A stretch of DNA of 64,000 nt. Origin: Oscillospiraceae bacterium (GTDB lineage: Bacteria; Bacillota; Clostridia; Oscillospirales; WRJC01). Position 1 is the first letter of the stretch. Each line of letters begins with the position of its first letter. Location of the stretch: positions 186,001 through 250,000 of the forward strand of contig WRHM01000001.1 of assembly GCA_009783265.1 (NCBI GenBank), given 5' to 3'. The notes under the pieces were generated by a model that was not told the DNA's origin, made no database searches, and saw only the letters and a list, made by a program, of their open reading frames with translations. The translations under genes and the position numbers were made by a program. Shown in pieces: positions 16,568-24,536 of the stretch.

Positions 16568-19471
16568 TTATTCCTCGAATTTTATCGTCAATATTTTCTT
16601 ACCTGTTATCTCAAAATCCACAAACCCGTCCGGTTTCATCGAAATTGCCGATTGCGGGACGTCGAGGATGCCGTCCCCTACTTCTTTTTCTTCAAGCGAG
16701 ACAAGTTTGACCGCGCTCCATTTTTTATCGCCGTATTGTGGCAGGTCAAACTCGGCTTTCTGACGTTCAAGCGGGGATTGTGTTTTTTCAATCGGCGCAA
16801 GCCCGTTGTTTAATCTAATTGATGCTTTGACTGTGTTATCCGACGGATTAAACAGTCTTACAGCATATCCCGTGTTATCTTCCGAACGTTTGACTGCCGA
16901 AATATTCAATCGCTCTGTCGTAAGTTCAATAAACGAGTGCGCCAACGGATTTTTGCCGTGATTTGTCGGTGCAATTTGAGCAACAGAAAATTGCAGATTA
17001 AATCTTTCGGATTCTCCCCAAACATTCGCGTCTTCCCAATCGCCTTTGTGCGGCATAAACGCGTATCTGAACACGTTTTTGCCCAAGCATTGCGAGCCTT
17101 TGTCCCAGTCGCTGTAATTTTGCATATCTGACGTTACGCATATTCTTAACGGGAAACAACGCAAAAGCGTAATATATAGCGTGTTCTCTTCGTCGTCTGA
17201 CGCTTCGTAGGCCTTAAGCCCGGTGTTTAATATCGCAACGCCGTTTTTGCCGTCGGATAAATCGACGAACGAATTCATCGGGTGTTCTGTCATAGGGATT
17301 TCGTCGTAGAGCGAATAATCGCGTTTAGCGATTTGACGTTTAAGCACGTCAAACTGTCCCTGAGCGCAGGAGTATTCCGCTTTTATATTTGTCGGAAATC
17401 CAACCTGTAAATAATGATCCTCTGAATTATTATAGACTGCCGTTTCAATCTCGACGATTTTCGCGCCTCTTTTGAGCGATAAAATTGTCTCGACTTTGCA
17501 CGGATTAAGATGTCTTGAGCGTGTCTTTTCGTCTAACGAGCGACCTTCGGGCAACGCCCAGTTAATCGCGATTTTATACGCGACTTCAAGTTCGCCCTCA
17601 TGTAATAGAGTTATATCGGCTTTTTCGTTGAGTGTTGTAAACGTTTCGTCTCTCTCAGGGATAACATGCTCCCACGGATTGCCGATTTCTCCTGTATCTT
17701 TCAAAAATCCCAGATTTTCGTATAATTTATCGCTCTCTTTATCAAGTACATTAAACGTGCCGTTTGAATTAATAGACACGCGTAAATATTCGTTCTCCAT
17801 AATCTGCGGCTTTTTGAGCATAGTTACGGGAGTCGTTAATCTGGTATAACCGAGAGGCTGGACTTTTAATGTTTTATATCCCATCGCGGGAATATCTTTG
17901 ACTTCTAACTGGATTTGATATTGCTGAGTGTGCAAAACATTTGCGACGTCGTTCGGATTCTGGATAATCTGCGCGTTATTTTTATCTACGGCCAAGACCT
18001 GATATTTAAGTTTTGAGCCGTCTGTATCTAATATCCGGAACGTGTAGCAGTTCCATTCTGCCGGGATTTCAAGCATAACTTTTACGACTTCCGAACGTGT
18101 GAACGGCGCGGGATTATACACGACTATCGCCGCGTCGTCTTTGTTCCAGTCGCGCAGATTTATATCTCCCGCAACGTCCATGAACGCACGTTCAAATACG
18201 CACATCGCCAGTTCTCTCGACTGCCTGTAACGCGACACTACGTCTTCATAGACTATATCCCTGCCGCATGAGCCTATAGAGTCGTGCCCGTGATTCTGGA
18301 GCAAATAATTATAAGATAAATCAATGAAATTTGCCGGGAACGGCGCGCCCGCAAATGCTGCGAATACTGCTAATGGCTCGGCGTAATTTATAAGAACGCT
18401 CTCTGTGTTAAAGTTATCCTGTTTGATATAAGTCCTCGCCGAGATTATCCAGCCGAACATACCTGAAGTGCTGCCTCTTGTAAGAGGGTAACGCATCTCG
18501 CCTTTAATAGTTCTTGTGTTCGGGTCAAACGAATCGATTACGCCCTGTTCAAATTCTCTTAACGTACTATGAAAAACATGAGCGTTAGGCAAGGCTTCAT
18601 CCAAATCTTTTATCATCTGGATTTCGCGTATATCCGGACAGGACGAGTCGTGTCCCTCCGACCAGAACCGGTGCGGTGTCGTCCAGTCGTTGTCCTGTTC
18701 TCTCAGTGCCTGTTCGCCGCGGGGTTTTATATTTTCTTTAAAGTAATCAAAAAACGGGTGCGCGTACTGATAATCCAACTGATAATTGTCCGCGTCTATA
18801 AATTTAAAAATTCCGTTGTTGTCGTTCCATTTAAAATCGCGCAGGCCCTCGTTTGGAATATCAAAAAATACGGGACGGTGAACCACATACCACATATTAT
18901 ATCTTGGACGCTGCCCAAGTCTTGACCCGTAAACTTTAGTGCCGTCCGGGCTTTCCCAGAAAAACTCGGCTGTCGGGGCTTCCGTTGAATTAACGCCGCG
19001 ATAAAACGACGCGAAATTTATTCCGAACCCGGAATAAATCTGCGGTAGCTGTGAGATTTGTCCCCAGCCGAACGGCGAATATCCCGTTTTGCTCACGCCG
19101 CCCATTTCAAGGGCGATTTTGTGCCCCAGTAATAGATTACGCACAAGAGACTCGCCGCCGACCGTAAATTCGTCCGGCAAACAAAACCACGGGCCTACGC
19201 CGATTTTTCCCTCGCTTATATATTTTTTGAGTTTGTCTTTTTTGTCGGGATAGACTTCAAGATAATCCTGAAGAGGCATAGTCTGCGAATCCATGTGAAA
19301 ATGCTTGAATTCAGGATTGTTATCGAGAATATCGAGCAGCATATCAACGGCGTAAGCCAGCATGTGCTGAGTGCGTCTCGCCGAGAACCGCCATTCCCTG
19401 TCCCAGTGGGTGTTTGATATAAAATGGCATTGTATTTGTTTGTTATCTTTGTTTTCAGTTTTATCGGACAT
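16568..19471 (-). CDS. GH38-family alpha-mannosidase-like protein with altered nucleophile motif
   Basis: A 967-residue protein with the GH38 catalytic domain (ISNTHWDREW with zinc ligands H22 and D24; LPDEFTVGGESLVRNLLLG), the mid-domain NHGHDSIGSCG and the C-terminal beta-sandwich domains. No signal peptide, so cytoplasmic. In GH38 enzymes the nucleophile Asp lies in a PDxFG or DPFG motif; here the equivalent segment is GYSPFGWGQISQLPQ (residues 130-144), with no acidic residue. The protein therefore belongs to a divergent subgroup whose mechanism or activity is uncertain. Near its C-terminus a family A repeat is read in frame. Followed by a P-loop kinase gene. Confidence 0.85.
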   Translation of the reverse strand: MSDKTENKDNKQIQCHFISNTHWDREWRFSARRTQHMLAYAVDMLLDILDNNPEFKHFHMDSQTMPLQDYLEVYPDKKDKLKKYISEGKIGVGPWFCLPDEFTVGGESLVRNLLLGHKIALEMGGVSKTGYSPFGWGQISQLPQIYSGFGINFASFYRGVNSTEAPTAEFFWESPDGTKVYGSRLGQRPRYNMWYVVHRPVFFDIPNEGLRDFKWNDNNGIFKFIDADNYQLDYQYAHPFFDYFKENIKPRGEQALREQDNDWTTPHRFWSEGHDSSCPDIREIQMIKDLDEALPNAHVFHSTLREFEQGVIDSFDPNTRTIKGEMRYPLTRGSTSGMFGWIISARTYIKQDNFNTESVLINYAEPLAVFAAFAGAPFPANFIDLSYNYLLQNHGHDSIGSCGRDIVYEDVVSRYRQSRELAMCVFERAFMDVAGDINLRDWNKDDAAIVVYNPAPFTRSEVVKVMLEIPAEWNCYTFRILDTDGSKLKYQVLAVDKNNAQIIQNPNDVANVLHTQQYQIQLEVKDIPAMGYKTLKVQPLGYTRLTTPVTMLKKPQIMENEYLRVSINSNGTFNVLDKESDKLYENLGFLKDTGEIGNPWEHVIPERDETFTTLNEKADITLLHEGELEVAYKIAINWALPEGRSLDEKTRSRHLNPCKVETILSLKRGAKIVEIETAVYNNSEDHYLQVGFPTNIKAEYSCAQGQFDVLKRQIAKRDYSLYDEIPMTEHPMNSFVDLSDGKNGVAILNTGLKAYEASDDEENTLYITLLRCFPLRICVTSDMQNYSDWDKGSQCLGKNVFRYAFMPHKGDWEDANVWGESERFNLQFSVAQIAPTNHGKNPLAHSFIELTTERLNISAVKRSEDNTGYAVRLFNPSDNTVKASIRLNNGLAPIEKTQSPLERQKAEFDLPQYGDKKWSAVKLVSLEEKEVGDGILDVPQSAISMKPDGFVDFEITGKKILTIKFEE
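16656..16681 (-). repeat. Family A palindrome inside the GH38 gene
   Basis: Coding strand GTAG, then GGGACGGC...GACGTCCC. Read in frame as V-G-D-G-I-L-D-V-P, about 40 residues before the C-terminus. Confidence 0.75.
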
Positions 19472-19510
19472 ATTTTGTACCGCCTTTCTTGTATTTAATT
19501 GGTAATATGT

Positions 19511-19984
19511 TTATTTAAACCGAGTAAAATCTTTTGCAATATATTTTTCAAAACGCGCGTAAATATATTCTTCTTTTTCCCCTGTTTTTTTATTGGTTTT
19601 ATTTCCATTAAACCAAATACTTCTTTTTCCAAGATTTTTACCATTTTTGTTAGTAACACATTCTTGTAAATATTCATCTGAACTCATTATAAACATGGTA
19701 TCAAGGCGTTCCGAATAAAAGACGAAATAATAGTTATTTCTGGCTTCATGGTTCATTGCGGCAAACAAAGCGGCATCGCCGGCAATAACTGTATTTGAAC
19801 GTGCTTTTATTTGCACCTCTATGTATTCCCCGGTATGTTTACGGATTACTACATCTATACCATCATCATCGACAAGAGGCATATAGCAATCTAATCCTTC
19901 TTTTAACATTTTGCCGATTAAATAATATTCAATTCTTTTTCCGAATGATGCCGAATCACGAAATCGCATATATAATGTTCCCAT
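19511..19984 (-). CDS. Hypothetical protein with PD-(D/E)XK nuclease-like core
   Basis: A 157-residue protein. The segment DDDGIDVVIRKHTGEYIEVQIKAR shows the GxD...ExQxK pattern of restriction-endonuclease-like folds (here D-I-D, then E-V-Q-I-K), preceded by a helix SFGKRIEYYLIGKMLKEG. The arrangement resembles DUF4365-type proteins and small Holliday-junction or repair nucleases. No partner methylase is adjacent; the next gene downstream on this strand is GH38, and the RAYT transposase gene lies upstream. It may be a solitary defence or repair nuclease. Function is not established. Confidence 0.55.
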   Translation of the reverse strand: MGTLYMRFRDSASFGKRIEYYLIGKMLKEGLDCYMPLVDDDGIDVVIRKHTGEYIEVQIKARSNTVIAGDAALFAAMNHEARNNYYFVFYSERLDTMFIMSSDEYLQECVTNKNGKNLGKRSIWFNGNKTNKKTGEKEEYIYARFEKYIAKDFTRFK

Positions 19985-20010
19985 TTCTTGATTATTTTTA
20001 TATTTTTTAC

Positions 20011-20033
20011 GGGCGATTATTAATCGCCCCTAC
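20011..20033 (-). repeat. Family A palindrome just 3' of the RAYT gene
   Basis: Minus strand GTAG-GGGCGATT-AAT-AATCGCCC, a perfect stem. It is 4 bases past the transposase stop codon, the REP-next-to-RAYT arrangement expected of this transposase group. Confidence 0.85.
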
Positions 20034-20037
20034 GATA

Positions 20038-20529
20038 TTATCCGTAGTATTCATCTTCTGCCCATTTTTCAGGGTTTTTGTCTATGTAATGCCATTTTAT
20101 TTGATAATCTTGCATATCGCGAATAATATGGTCATAAAAAGATTTTTGCCATAACGAGAATCCTAATTGTTTTGACACACAGCGTTTCAACTCTTTTACG
20201 ACTATTGATACATTCGTAGGGGCGATTATCAATCGCCCGTTGTTATTATCGTTATTGATAAACAAAATTATATGAATATGATTAGGCATAATTACATACT
20301 TATCAATTTCAATTTGAGGATAATGAATAGGAATTTTCTTTATTGATTCATCGACTATTGCGCCATATTCTGATAGTTGGATTTGTGGGCGATTGATAAT
20401 CGCTTTTACGTCAATTACTCCTAATAATTCGTGTTTATTTTTAACGCATATTGTAATAAAATATGCCCCGTTTTTGCTATAATCATAATTATCTAATCTG
20501 TTCTTTTTCCGTTGCGGTAAATCTCCCAT
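20038..20529 (-). CDS. REP-associated tyrosine transposase (RAYT, IS200-like Y1 transposase)
   Basis: A 163-residue HUH enzyme. It shows NYDYSKNGAYFITICVKNK, the metal-binding HUH motif MPNHIHIILF (H84, H86) and the C-terminal helix IIRDMQDYQIKWHYIDKNPEKW with the presumed catalytic Tyr142. This is the RAYT pattern rather than a complete IS200 element: there is one copy, no terminal hairpins of an IS, and its flanks and interior carry GTAG-headed palindromes. Residues 98-105 (GRLIIAPT) and about 42-48 are encoded by such palindromes, inserted in frame without touching the motifs. It probably mobilises or once mobilised family A repeats. Confidence 0.88.
   Translation of the reverse strand: MGDLPQRKKNRLDNYDYSKNGAYFITICVKNKHELLGVIDVKAIINRPQIQLSEYGAIVDESIKKIPIHYPQIEIDKYVIMPNHIHIILFINNDNNNGRLIIAPTNVSIVVKELKRCVSKQLGFSLWQKSFYDHIIRDMQDYQIKWHYIDKNPEKWAEDEYYG
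20216..20238 (+). repeat. Family A palindrome inside the RAYT gene (antisense orientation)
   Basis: GTAG-GGGCGATT-ATC-AATCGCCC. Orientation opposite to the gene; the coding strand reads N-G-R-L-I-I-A-P-T in frame. Confidence 0.85.
20387..20409 (-). repeat. Degenerate family A palindrome inside the RAYT gene
   Basis: Minus strand GTAAAAGCGATTATCAATCGCCC, the same core as the copy at 20216 but with GTAGGG worn to GTAAAA. Read in frame as V-K-A-I-I-N-R-P. Confidence 0.6.
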
Positions 20530-20536
20530 ATTTTTC

Positions 20537-21532
20537 CTACCCCTTAATCACCCTCATAATCCCGTCAAAGCTCTCTTCAAAATAATCGCATACGGCACGC
20601 GTCCCGCTCTCGATTATATTGCCCCCTGCTATTCCTATCGTCGTATATCCGGCAAGTCTGACCGAGCATACTCCCGCACCGGAATCCTCGATTCCGATTA
20701 CGCTGTCTCTCTCGTCAAAATTAATCCCTAATCCGACTATGCACGTCTCAGAATACAGCCACGGGTGCGGCTTTGGCGACAGTTCGCCAAGCGTCCCGAC
20801 CGAGCCTTTTCTTAACGGGAACCCTGCCGATATTATCGCATCATAAAAATCTTTCGGGTCGCCCATGTTTAAAGTTTTGAACGCTGAAACAATTTCAGGA
20901 TATGCTTTTTCATATAATCCAGACGTGACAAGCCCTATTTTTATTCCCATGCTTTTAAGTTCAAGCAAAAACTCTTTAACCCCGGCAGTCGGCGTAAACG
21001 CGCCGTCTTTTCCCCTGCCCCGCATGATTTCGTCCATTTCCCTGTGGGTATGCTCAAAATAATAGTTTCTCGCTTCTTCAAGAGATTTTCCGGGACAATA
21101 TTTATCTATGCAATACTGCAAATGCTCAGAAACGCTGTGTCCCGAAACAAACGGCATATCGGCTTCATCAAACTCAAATTTTGGATTGTTTAACAAACTC
21201 GCCACGCTCATCTGTATAATCCATATCCAAAAGTCCTCGCTGCGCACAGTCGTGCCGTCCAGATCCATTAATACGGCTTTTAAAGGGCGTTTTATATTCA
21301 CGGGATAAACCGGATAATACGTTGGAAAAGCGATAGCAGATTTCACACAGGCGAGCGTGTGAGTGCCAAACGATACGAACTCTACTTTTTTATCTCCGGT
21401 CGCGACAATATCGACCACGCCTGATTTGCCTATTGCATACTTTCCGTCCGATGTGATTTCCAGCGGCTCAAAGCCGCTTTCCGGCCCGATATTTCCCAAA
21501 TCCGGGATATAAACAGTTTTTAATAAAGCCAT
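20537..21532 (-). CDS. HAD-superfamily hydrolase with N-terminal extension
   Basis: A 331-residue protein. The HAD domain starts near residue 85 with KAVLMDLDGTTVRSEDFW (the DxDGT nucleophile motif), has a helical cap, motif II in IGLVTSGLYEKAYP, a lysine in LSPKPHPWLY and motif IV GIEDSGAGVCSVRLAG. This is the beta-phosphoglucomutase/phosphatase group, acting on small phosphorylated sugars. The 85-residue N-terminal part (IPDLGNIGPESGFEPLEIT...) is beta-rich and of unknown role. An AGAGG ribosome site precedes the ATG. Divergent to the URO-D gene. Confidence 0.85.
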   Translation of the reverse strand: MALLKTVYIPDLGNIGPESGFEPLEITSDGKYAIGKSGVVDIVATGDKKVEFVSFGTHTLACVKSAIAFPTYYPVYPVNIKRPLKAVLMDLDGTTVRSEDFWIWIIQMSVASLLNNPKFEFDEADMPFVSGHSVSEHLQYCIDKYCPGKSLEEARNYYFEHTHREMDEIMRGRGKDGAFTPTAGVKEFLLELKSMGIKIGLVTSGLYEKAYPEIVSAFKTLNMGDPKDFYDAIISAGFPLRKGSVGTLGELSPKPHPWLYSETCIVGLGINFDERDSVIGIEDSGAGVCSVRLAGYTTIGIAGGNIIESGTRAVCDYFEESFDGIMRVIKG

Positions 21533-21668
21533 ACTTTAAAACCTCTTTAAATCTATAATTATTTTTAATTCATAGTATCAAAAATATATGGCTTATCCTT
21601 TTCTTAAATGTAAAATATCGCAATTTTATAAGTTTATAAAAAGAATCAAACCCGATTTGTGTAACCTA

Positions 21669-21696
21669 TTGACAAATATAAAAAAATAAGTATAAT
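21669..21696 (+). promoter_or_regulatory. Consensus promoter for the URO-D family gene
   Basis: TTGACA at 21669-21674 and TATAAT at 21691-21696, 16 bp apart. The coding start is 45 bases downstream, preceded by AAAGGAG. Confidence 0.75.
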
Positions 21697-21740
21697 AATT
21701 TATACTTAAAATCAATTTTTTAAATTAAAGGAGTATATTT

Positions 21741-22751
21741 ATGACAGACAAATATGTGTTATTTAATGCTATAATGGAACGCAAAAGCACTCATTGCGGA
21801 TTCTGGCACGGCAATCCGCACCCTGACAGTTACGAAAAATTATTCAAATATTTCGGCGTTAAAAACGATTTTGAACTCGGCCTTAAACTCGGTGACACGT
21901 TTATGTGGGTTCACGACGGCTGGGGGCAATACAAACATCCTGACGGCAATTATGTTTTTGATTTATATAAAAACAATAATATCCCGCATTTATCCGAGCT
22001 TACGGACGAAAATATTAATCTGGTCGGGAAATTAAACTGGCCCGACGCGCAATATTATGATTTTTCAGGATTTGAAAGAGCGCGGGAAATTTCAAAAGAG
22101 CATAAAGTCCCGATACTGAGCGGAGCATGGGCGCCGTTTTATCATGAGATTGCGGGTATGTTCGGCATGGAAAACTATTTTGTAAAAATGCACACAGACC
22201 CGGATTTAGTCACTGTTGTGACTGAAAGAGTAATTAATTTTTATCTGGACATGAATAAAAAATTATTTGACGAATACGCGGCTGACATAAGCGCGTGTTT
22301 TTTCGGCAACGACTACGGCACACAGCTTGATTTAATGATTTCTCCAGAAATGTTCAAAAAATTCGTCATGCCATATCAGAAGCAAATATCAGATCAGGCA
22401 AAAACATATAAATTATATACTTTTTTGCATTCGTGCGGTTCTGTAATAAAAGCGATACCTGAAATAATATCGGCTGGAATCGACGGGCTTCACCCGATAC
22501 AGGCGCTTGCAGCCGGAATGGACGCCGAAAATCTTGCCGGGAAATTCAGAGATAAATTAGTATTTATAGGCGGGGTAGACACGCAGGTTTTATTACGAGA
22601 AGGCACGGCGAAGCAAATAAAAGACGATGTAAAACGCCTGAAAAAACTTTTCGGCAATAATTTCTTCGTATCGCCGAGCCACGAGGCTGTTTTGCCTGAT
22701 ATACCTCCGGAAAATCTCGCGGCTATGTCTGAGGCGGCATGGGAGGATTAA
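21741..22751 (+). CDS. Uroporphyrinogen decarboxylase-family protein (MtaA/CmuA-like)
   Basis: A 336-residue TIM-barrel protein of the URO-D family. Seen are VPILSGAWAPFYHEIAGMFG, LHSCGSVIKAIPEIISAGIDGLHPIQ and KLVFIGGVDTQVLLREG; the HSCG and GGVDTQ blocks are typical of corrinoid-dependent methyltransferase relatives rather than true HemE. No heme genes are nearby. Several gut Clostridia carry many such proteins with sugar or aromatic demethylation genes, but the substrate here is unknown. It has its own promoter and is a single-gene unit ending 13 bases before a convergent ABC gene. Confidence 0.85.
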   Translation: MTDKYVLFNAIMERKSTHCGFWHGNPHPDSYEKLFKYFGVKNDFELGLKLGDTFMWVHDGWGQYKHPDGNYVFDLYKNNNIPHLSELTDENINLVGKLNWPDAQYYDFSGFERAREISKEHKVPILSGAWAPFYHEIAGMFGMENYFVKMHTDPDLVTVVTERVINFYLDMNKKLFDEYAADISACFFGNDYGTQLDLMISPEMFKKFVMPYQKQISDQAKTYKLYTFLHSCGSVIKAIPEIISAGIDGLHPIQALAAGMDAENLAGKFRDKLVFIGGVDTQVLLREGTAKQIKDDVKRLKKLFGNNFFVSPSHEAVLPDIPPENLAAMSEAAWED

Positions 22752-22763
22752 GTTGAACGAATT

Positions 22764-24536
22764 TTAAAATCCTTCGTTCTTTTCATACCATACGGCTTGA
22801 GCTTTAAACATTTCAGCATATAATTCGCAATTTTGCATCAATGCGTCATGCGCGCCTATATTAATTATTCTGCCTTTATCCATCACTATTACACGGTCGG
22901 CAATTTTCGTCGAGCCTAACCTGTGCGTTACGATAATTGCAGTCTTGCCTTTTGAAATATCCACAAACTTACGGTAAATCCGGCTTTCTTCGATTGGGTC
23001 GATAGCCGCTGTCGGCTCGTCGAGCACGATTATATTGTGCCTGCGATATAAACCTCTCGCAATCGCTATTCTCTGCCATTGACCGCCGGATAAATCCACT
23101 CCGTCAAACTCACGCGACAGCATAGTATTTTTGCCGTTTGGGAAAGTATCGCCGTTTTCAAAATCCACGCCGCTTTCTGTTAAGACCAAATCAGTTTCGC
23201 CAACTCTTGAATAGTTCGAAATTTTTATGTTTTCGTCCAAAGTCATTTGATAGCGCTGAAAATTCTGGAATACTGCCGATATGCTATTAAATAAACTTTT
23301 GCTGTTTATATTTGATGTAGTCATTCCGTTTAAGTTTACTGTTCCGGACATTGGGGAATACAATCCCATTAATAAGAGCACAAGAGTTGTTTTCCCCGCG
23401 CCGTTTGCGCCTACAACTGCTATTGTTTCGCCTGATTTTATTTCAAGCGAAACATTATCCACGCTTGCAAATTCTGCGTTCGGATACGCAAAACTCACGC
23501 TTTCAGCAATTATGCCTTTGTTAAAATCAGGCTCTGCGTCAGCGCCGCCGCGCTCAGGCAGTTCTATAAACCGCATGAAATTCTTCGCCATGCCCAGATC
23601 CATCGCAAAATCGCCTATGCCTTCTTCGATTAATTCTTTCATCCATTCAAATAATTTGCTGATCGAGGCTAAAACTGCGGCAAACGCTCCGGCGGTTATG
23701 TCTCCCGAAATAAGAGCGTTCACAAGCATAAATAAAGCTCCGGCATAGCCTGCCGCAGTTACTAAATTCGAGCTTAATTCTATAAGATTTATTTTTTTAT
23801 TTTTATCCCATTCGGCTTTGCCTAATCTTCGCATTGAATCTAACAGCCGGGTCAGAAAAAACTTGTACGCTCCTAATTTACGGGTTTCTTTATAATAGCT
23901 TTTATCTGTTATTGTTTTCCCGTAATAATCATATTCGCGTCTTACCGGGGCGGCTTTATCCTCGAATTTCTCAACAATGCCGGTTTTGACCAACTGACCG
24001 AGCAAACCCGGAATAAAAGCGAGAAAAATAATCCAGATCAGATAAGGCTTGAGATTATTCAAATAAAAACTCATGAATATAAAATACGGTACGTAAATAT
24101 TAACCAGAACTACTATATAACTGACCATTCCTAAAATTGATTCCATGCCCGGGTCGGCTTTTTCTATAATATCGTGAAGTTTTGTATCTTCAAAATATAT
24201 AGGGTCTATACGCGACATTTTTTCGTGCAGGATTTTTTTCATTTCGCGTTTGGGTTTATGAAATAATATATTGTTAAATAAAAAATTATAAATACCTTCT
24301 AATATTTCTCTTATGACAAATACCAAGCCTGCCATGATTATTATTATATATGCTTTACTGAGCGGTTCGCCTTTAGTTATAATATCCCCTACGGTATCAA
24401 AAAATCGCTGCGAAAAAACAAGCGTCGCAACGCTGTGCAATAAACCGTGCGGTATTCCGAGAAAAATCATAAAGAAAAAGAATACCGGCTGCGTTTTTAT
24501 GAAAAGCTTTAACGCGTATTTTGTTATTTTAAACAT
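22764..24536 (-). CDS. ABC exporter half-transporter (permease-ATPase fusion)
   Basis: A 590-residue protein: membrane domain of six helices (to about residue 310), then an ATPase with Walker A GANGAGKT, signature DLSGGQWQRIAIARGL and Walker B IIVLDEPTAAID. The SGGQWQR form (W in place of K or R) marks a subgroup of bacitracin- or lipid-type exporters that work in pairs. The gene overlaps the upstream exporter by 8 bases, and its ATPase matches that gene closely, so they likely form a heterodimer. The substrate is unknown. Confidence 0.9.
   Translation of the reverse strand: MFKITKYALKLFIKTQPVFFFFMIFLGIPHGLLHSVATLVFSQRFFDTVGDIITKGEPLSKAYIIIIMAGLVFVIREILEGIYNFLFNNILFHKPKREMKKILHEKMSRIDPIYFEDTKLHDIIEKADPGMESILGMVSYIVVLVNIYVPYFIFMSFYLNNLKPYLIWIIFLAFIPGLLGQLVKTGIVEKFEDKAAPVRREYDYYGKTITDKSYYKETRKLGAYKFFLTRLLDSMRRLGKAEWDKNKKINLIELSSNLVTAAGYAGALFMLVNALISGDITAGAFAAVLASISKLFEWMKELIEEGIGDFAMDLGMAKNFMRFIELPERGGADAEPDFNKGIIAESVSFAYPNAEFASVDNVSLEIKSGETIAVVGANGAGKTTLVLLLMGLYSPMSGTVNLNGMTTSNINSKSLFNSISAVFQNFQRYQMTLDENIKISNYSRVGETDLVLTESGVDFENGDTFPNGKNTMLSREFDGVDLSGGQWQRIAIARGLYRRHNIIVLDEPTAAIDPIEESRIYRKFVDISKGKTAIIVTHRLGSTKIADRVIVMDKGRIINIGAHDALMQNCELYAEMFKAQAVWYEKNEGF

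Noticed and set aside
24385..24410. GTAGGGGATATT on the coding strand of the first ABC exporter gene as another family A repeat
   Set aside because: No hairpin follows the GTAG, and the residues (TVGDIITKGEPL) fit a normal loop.
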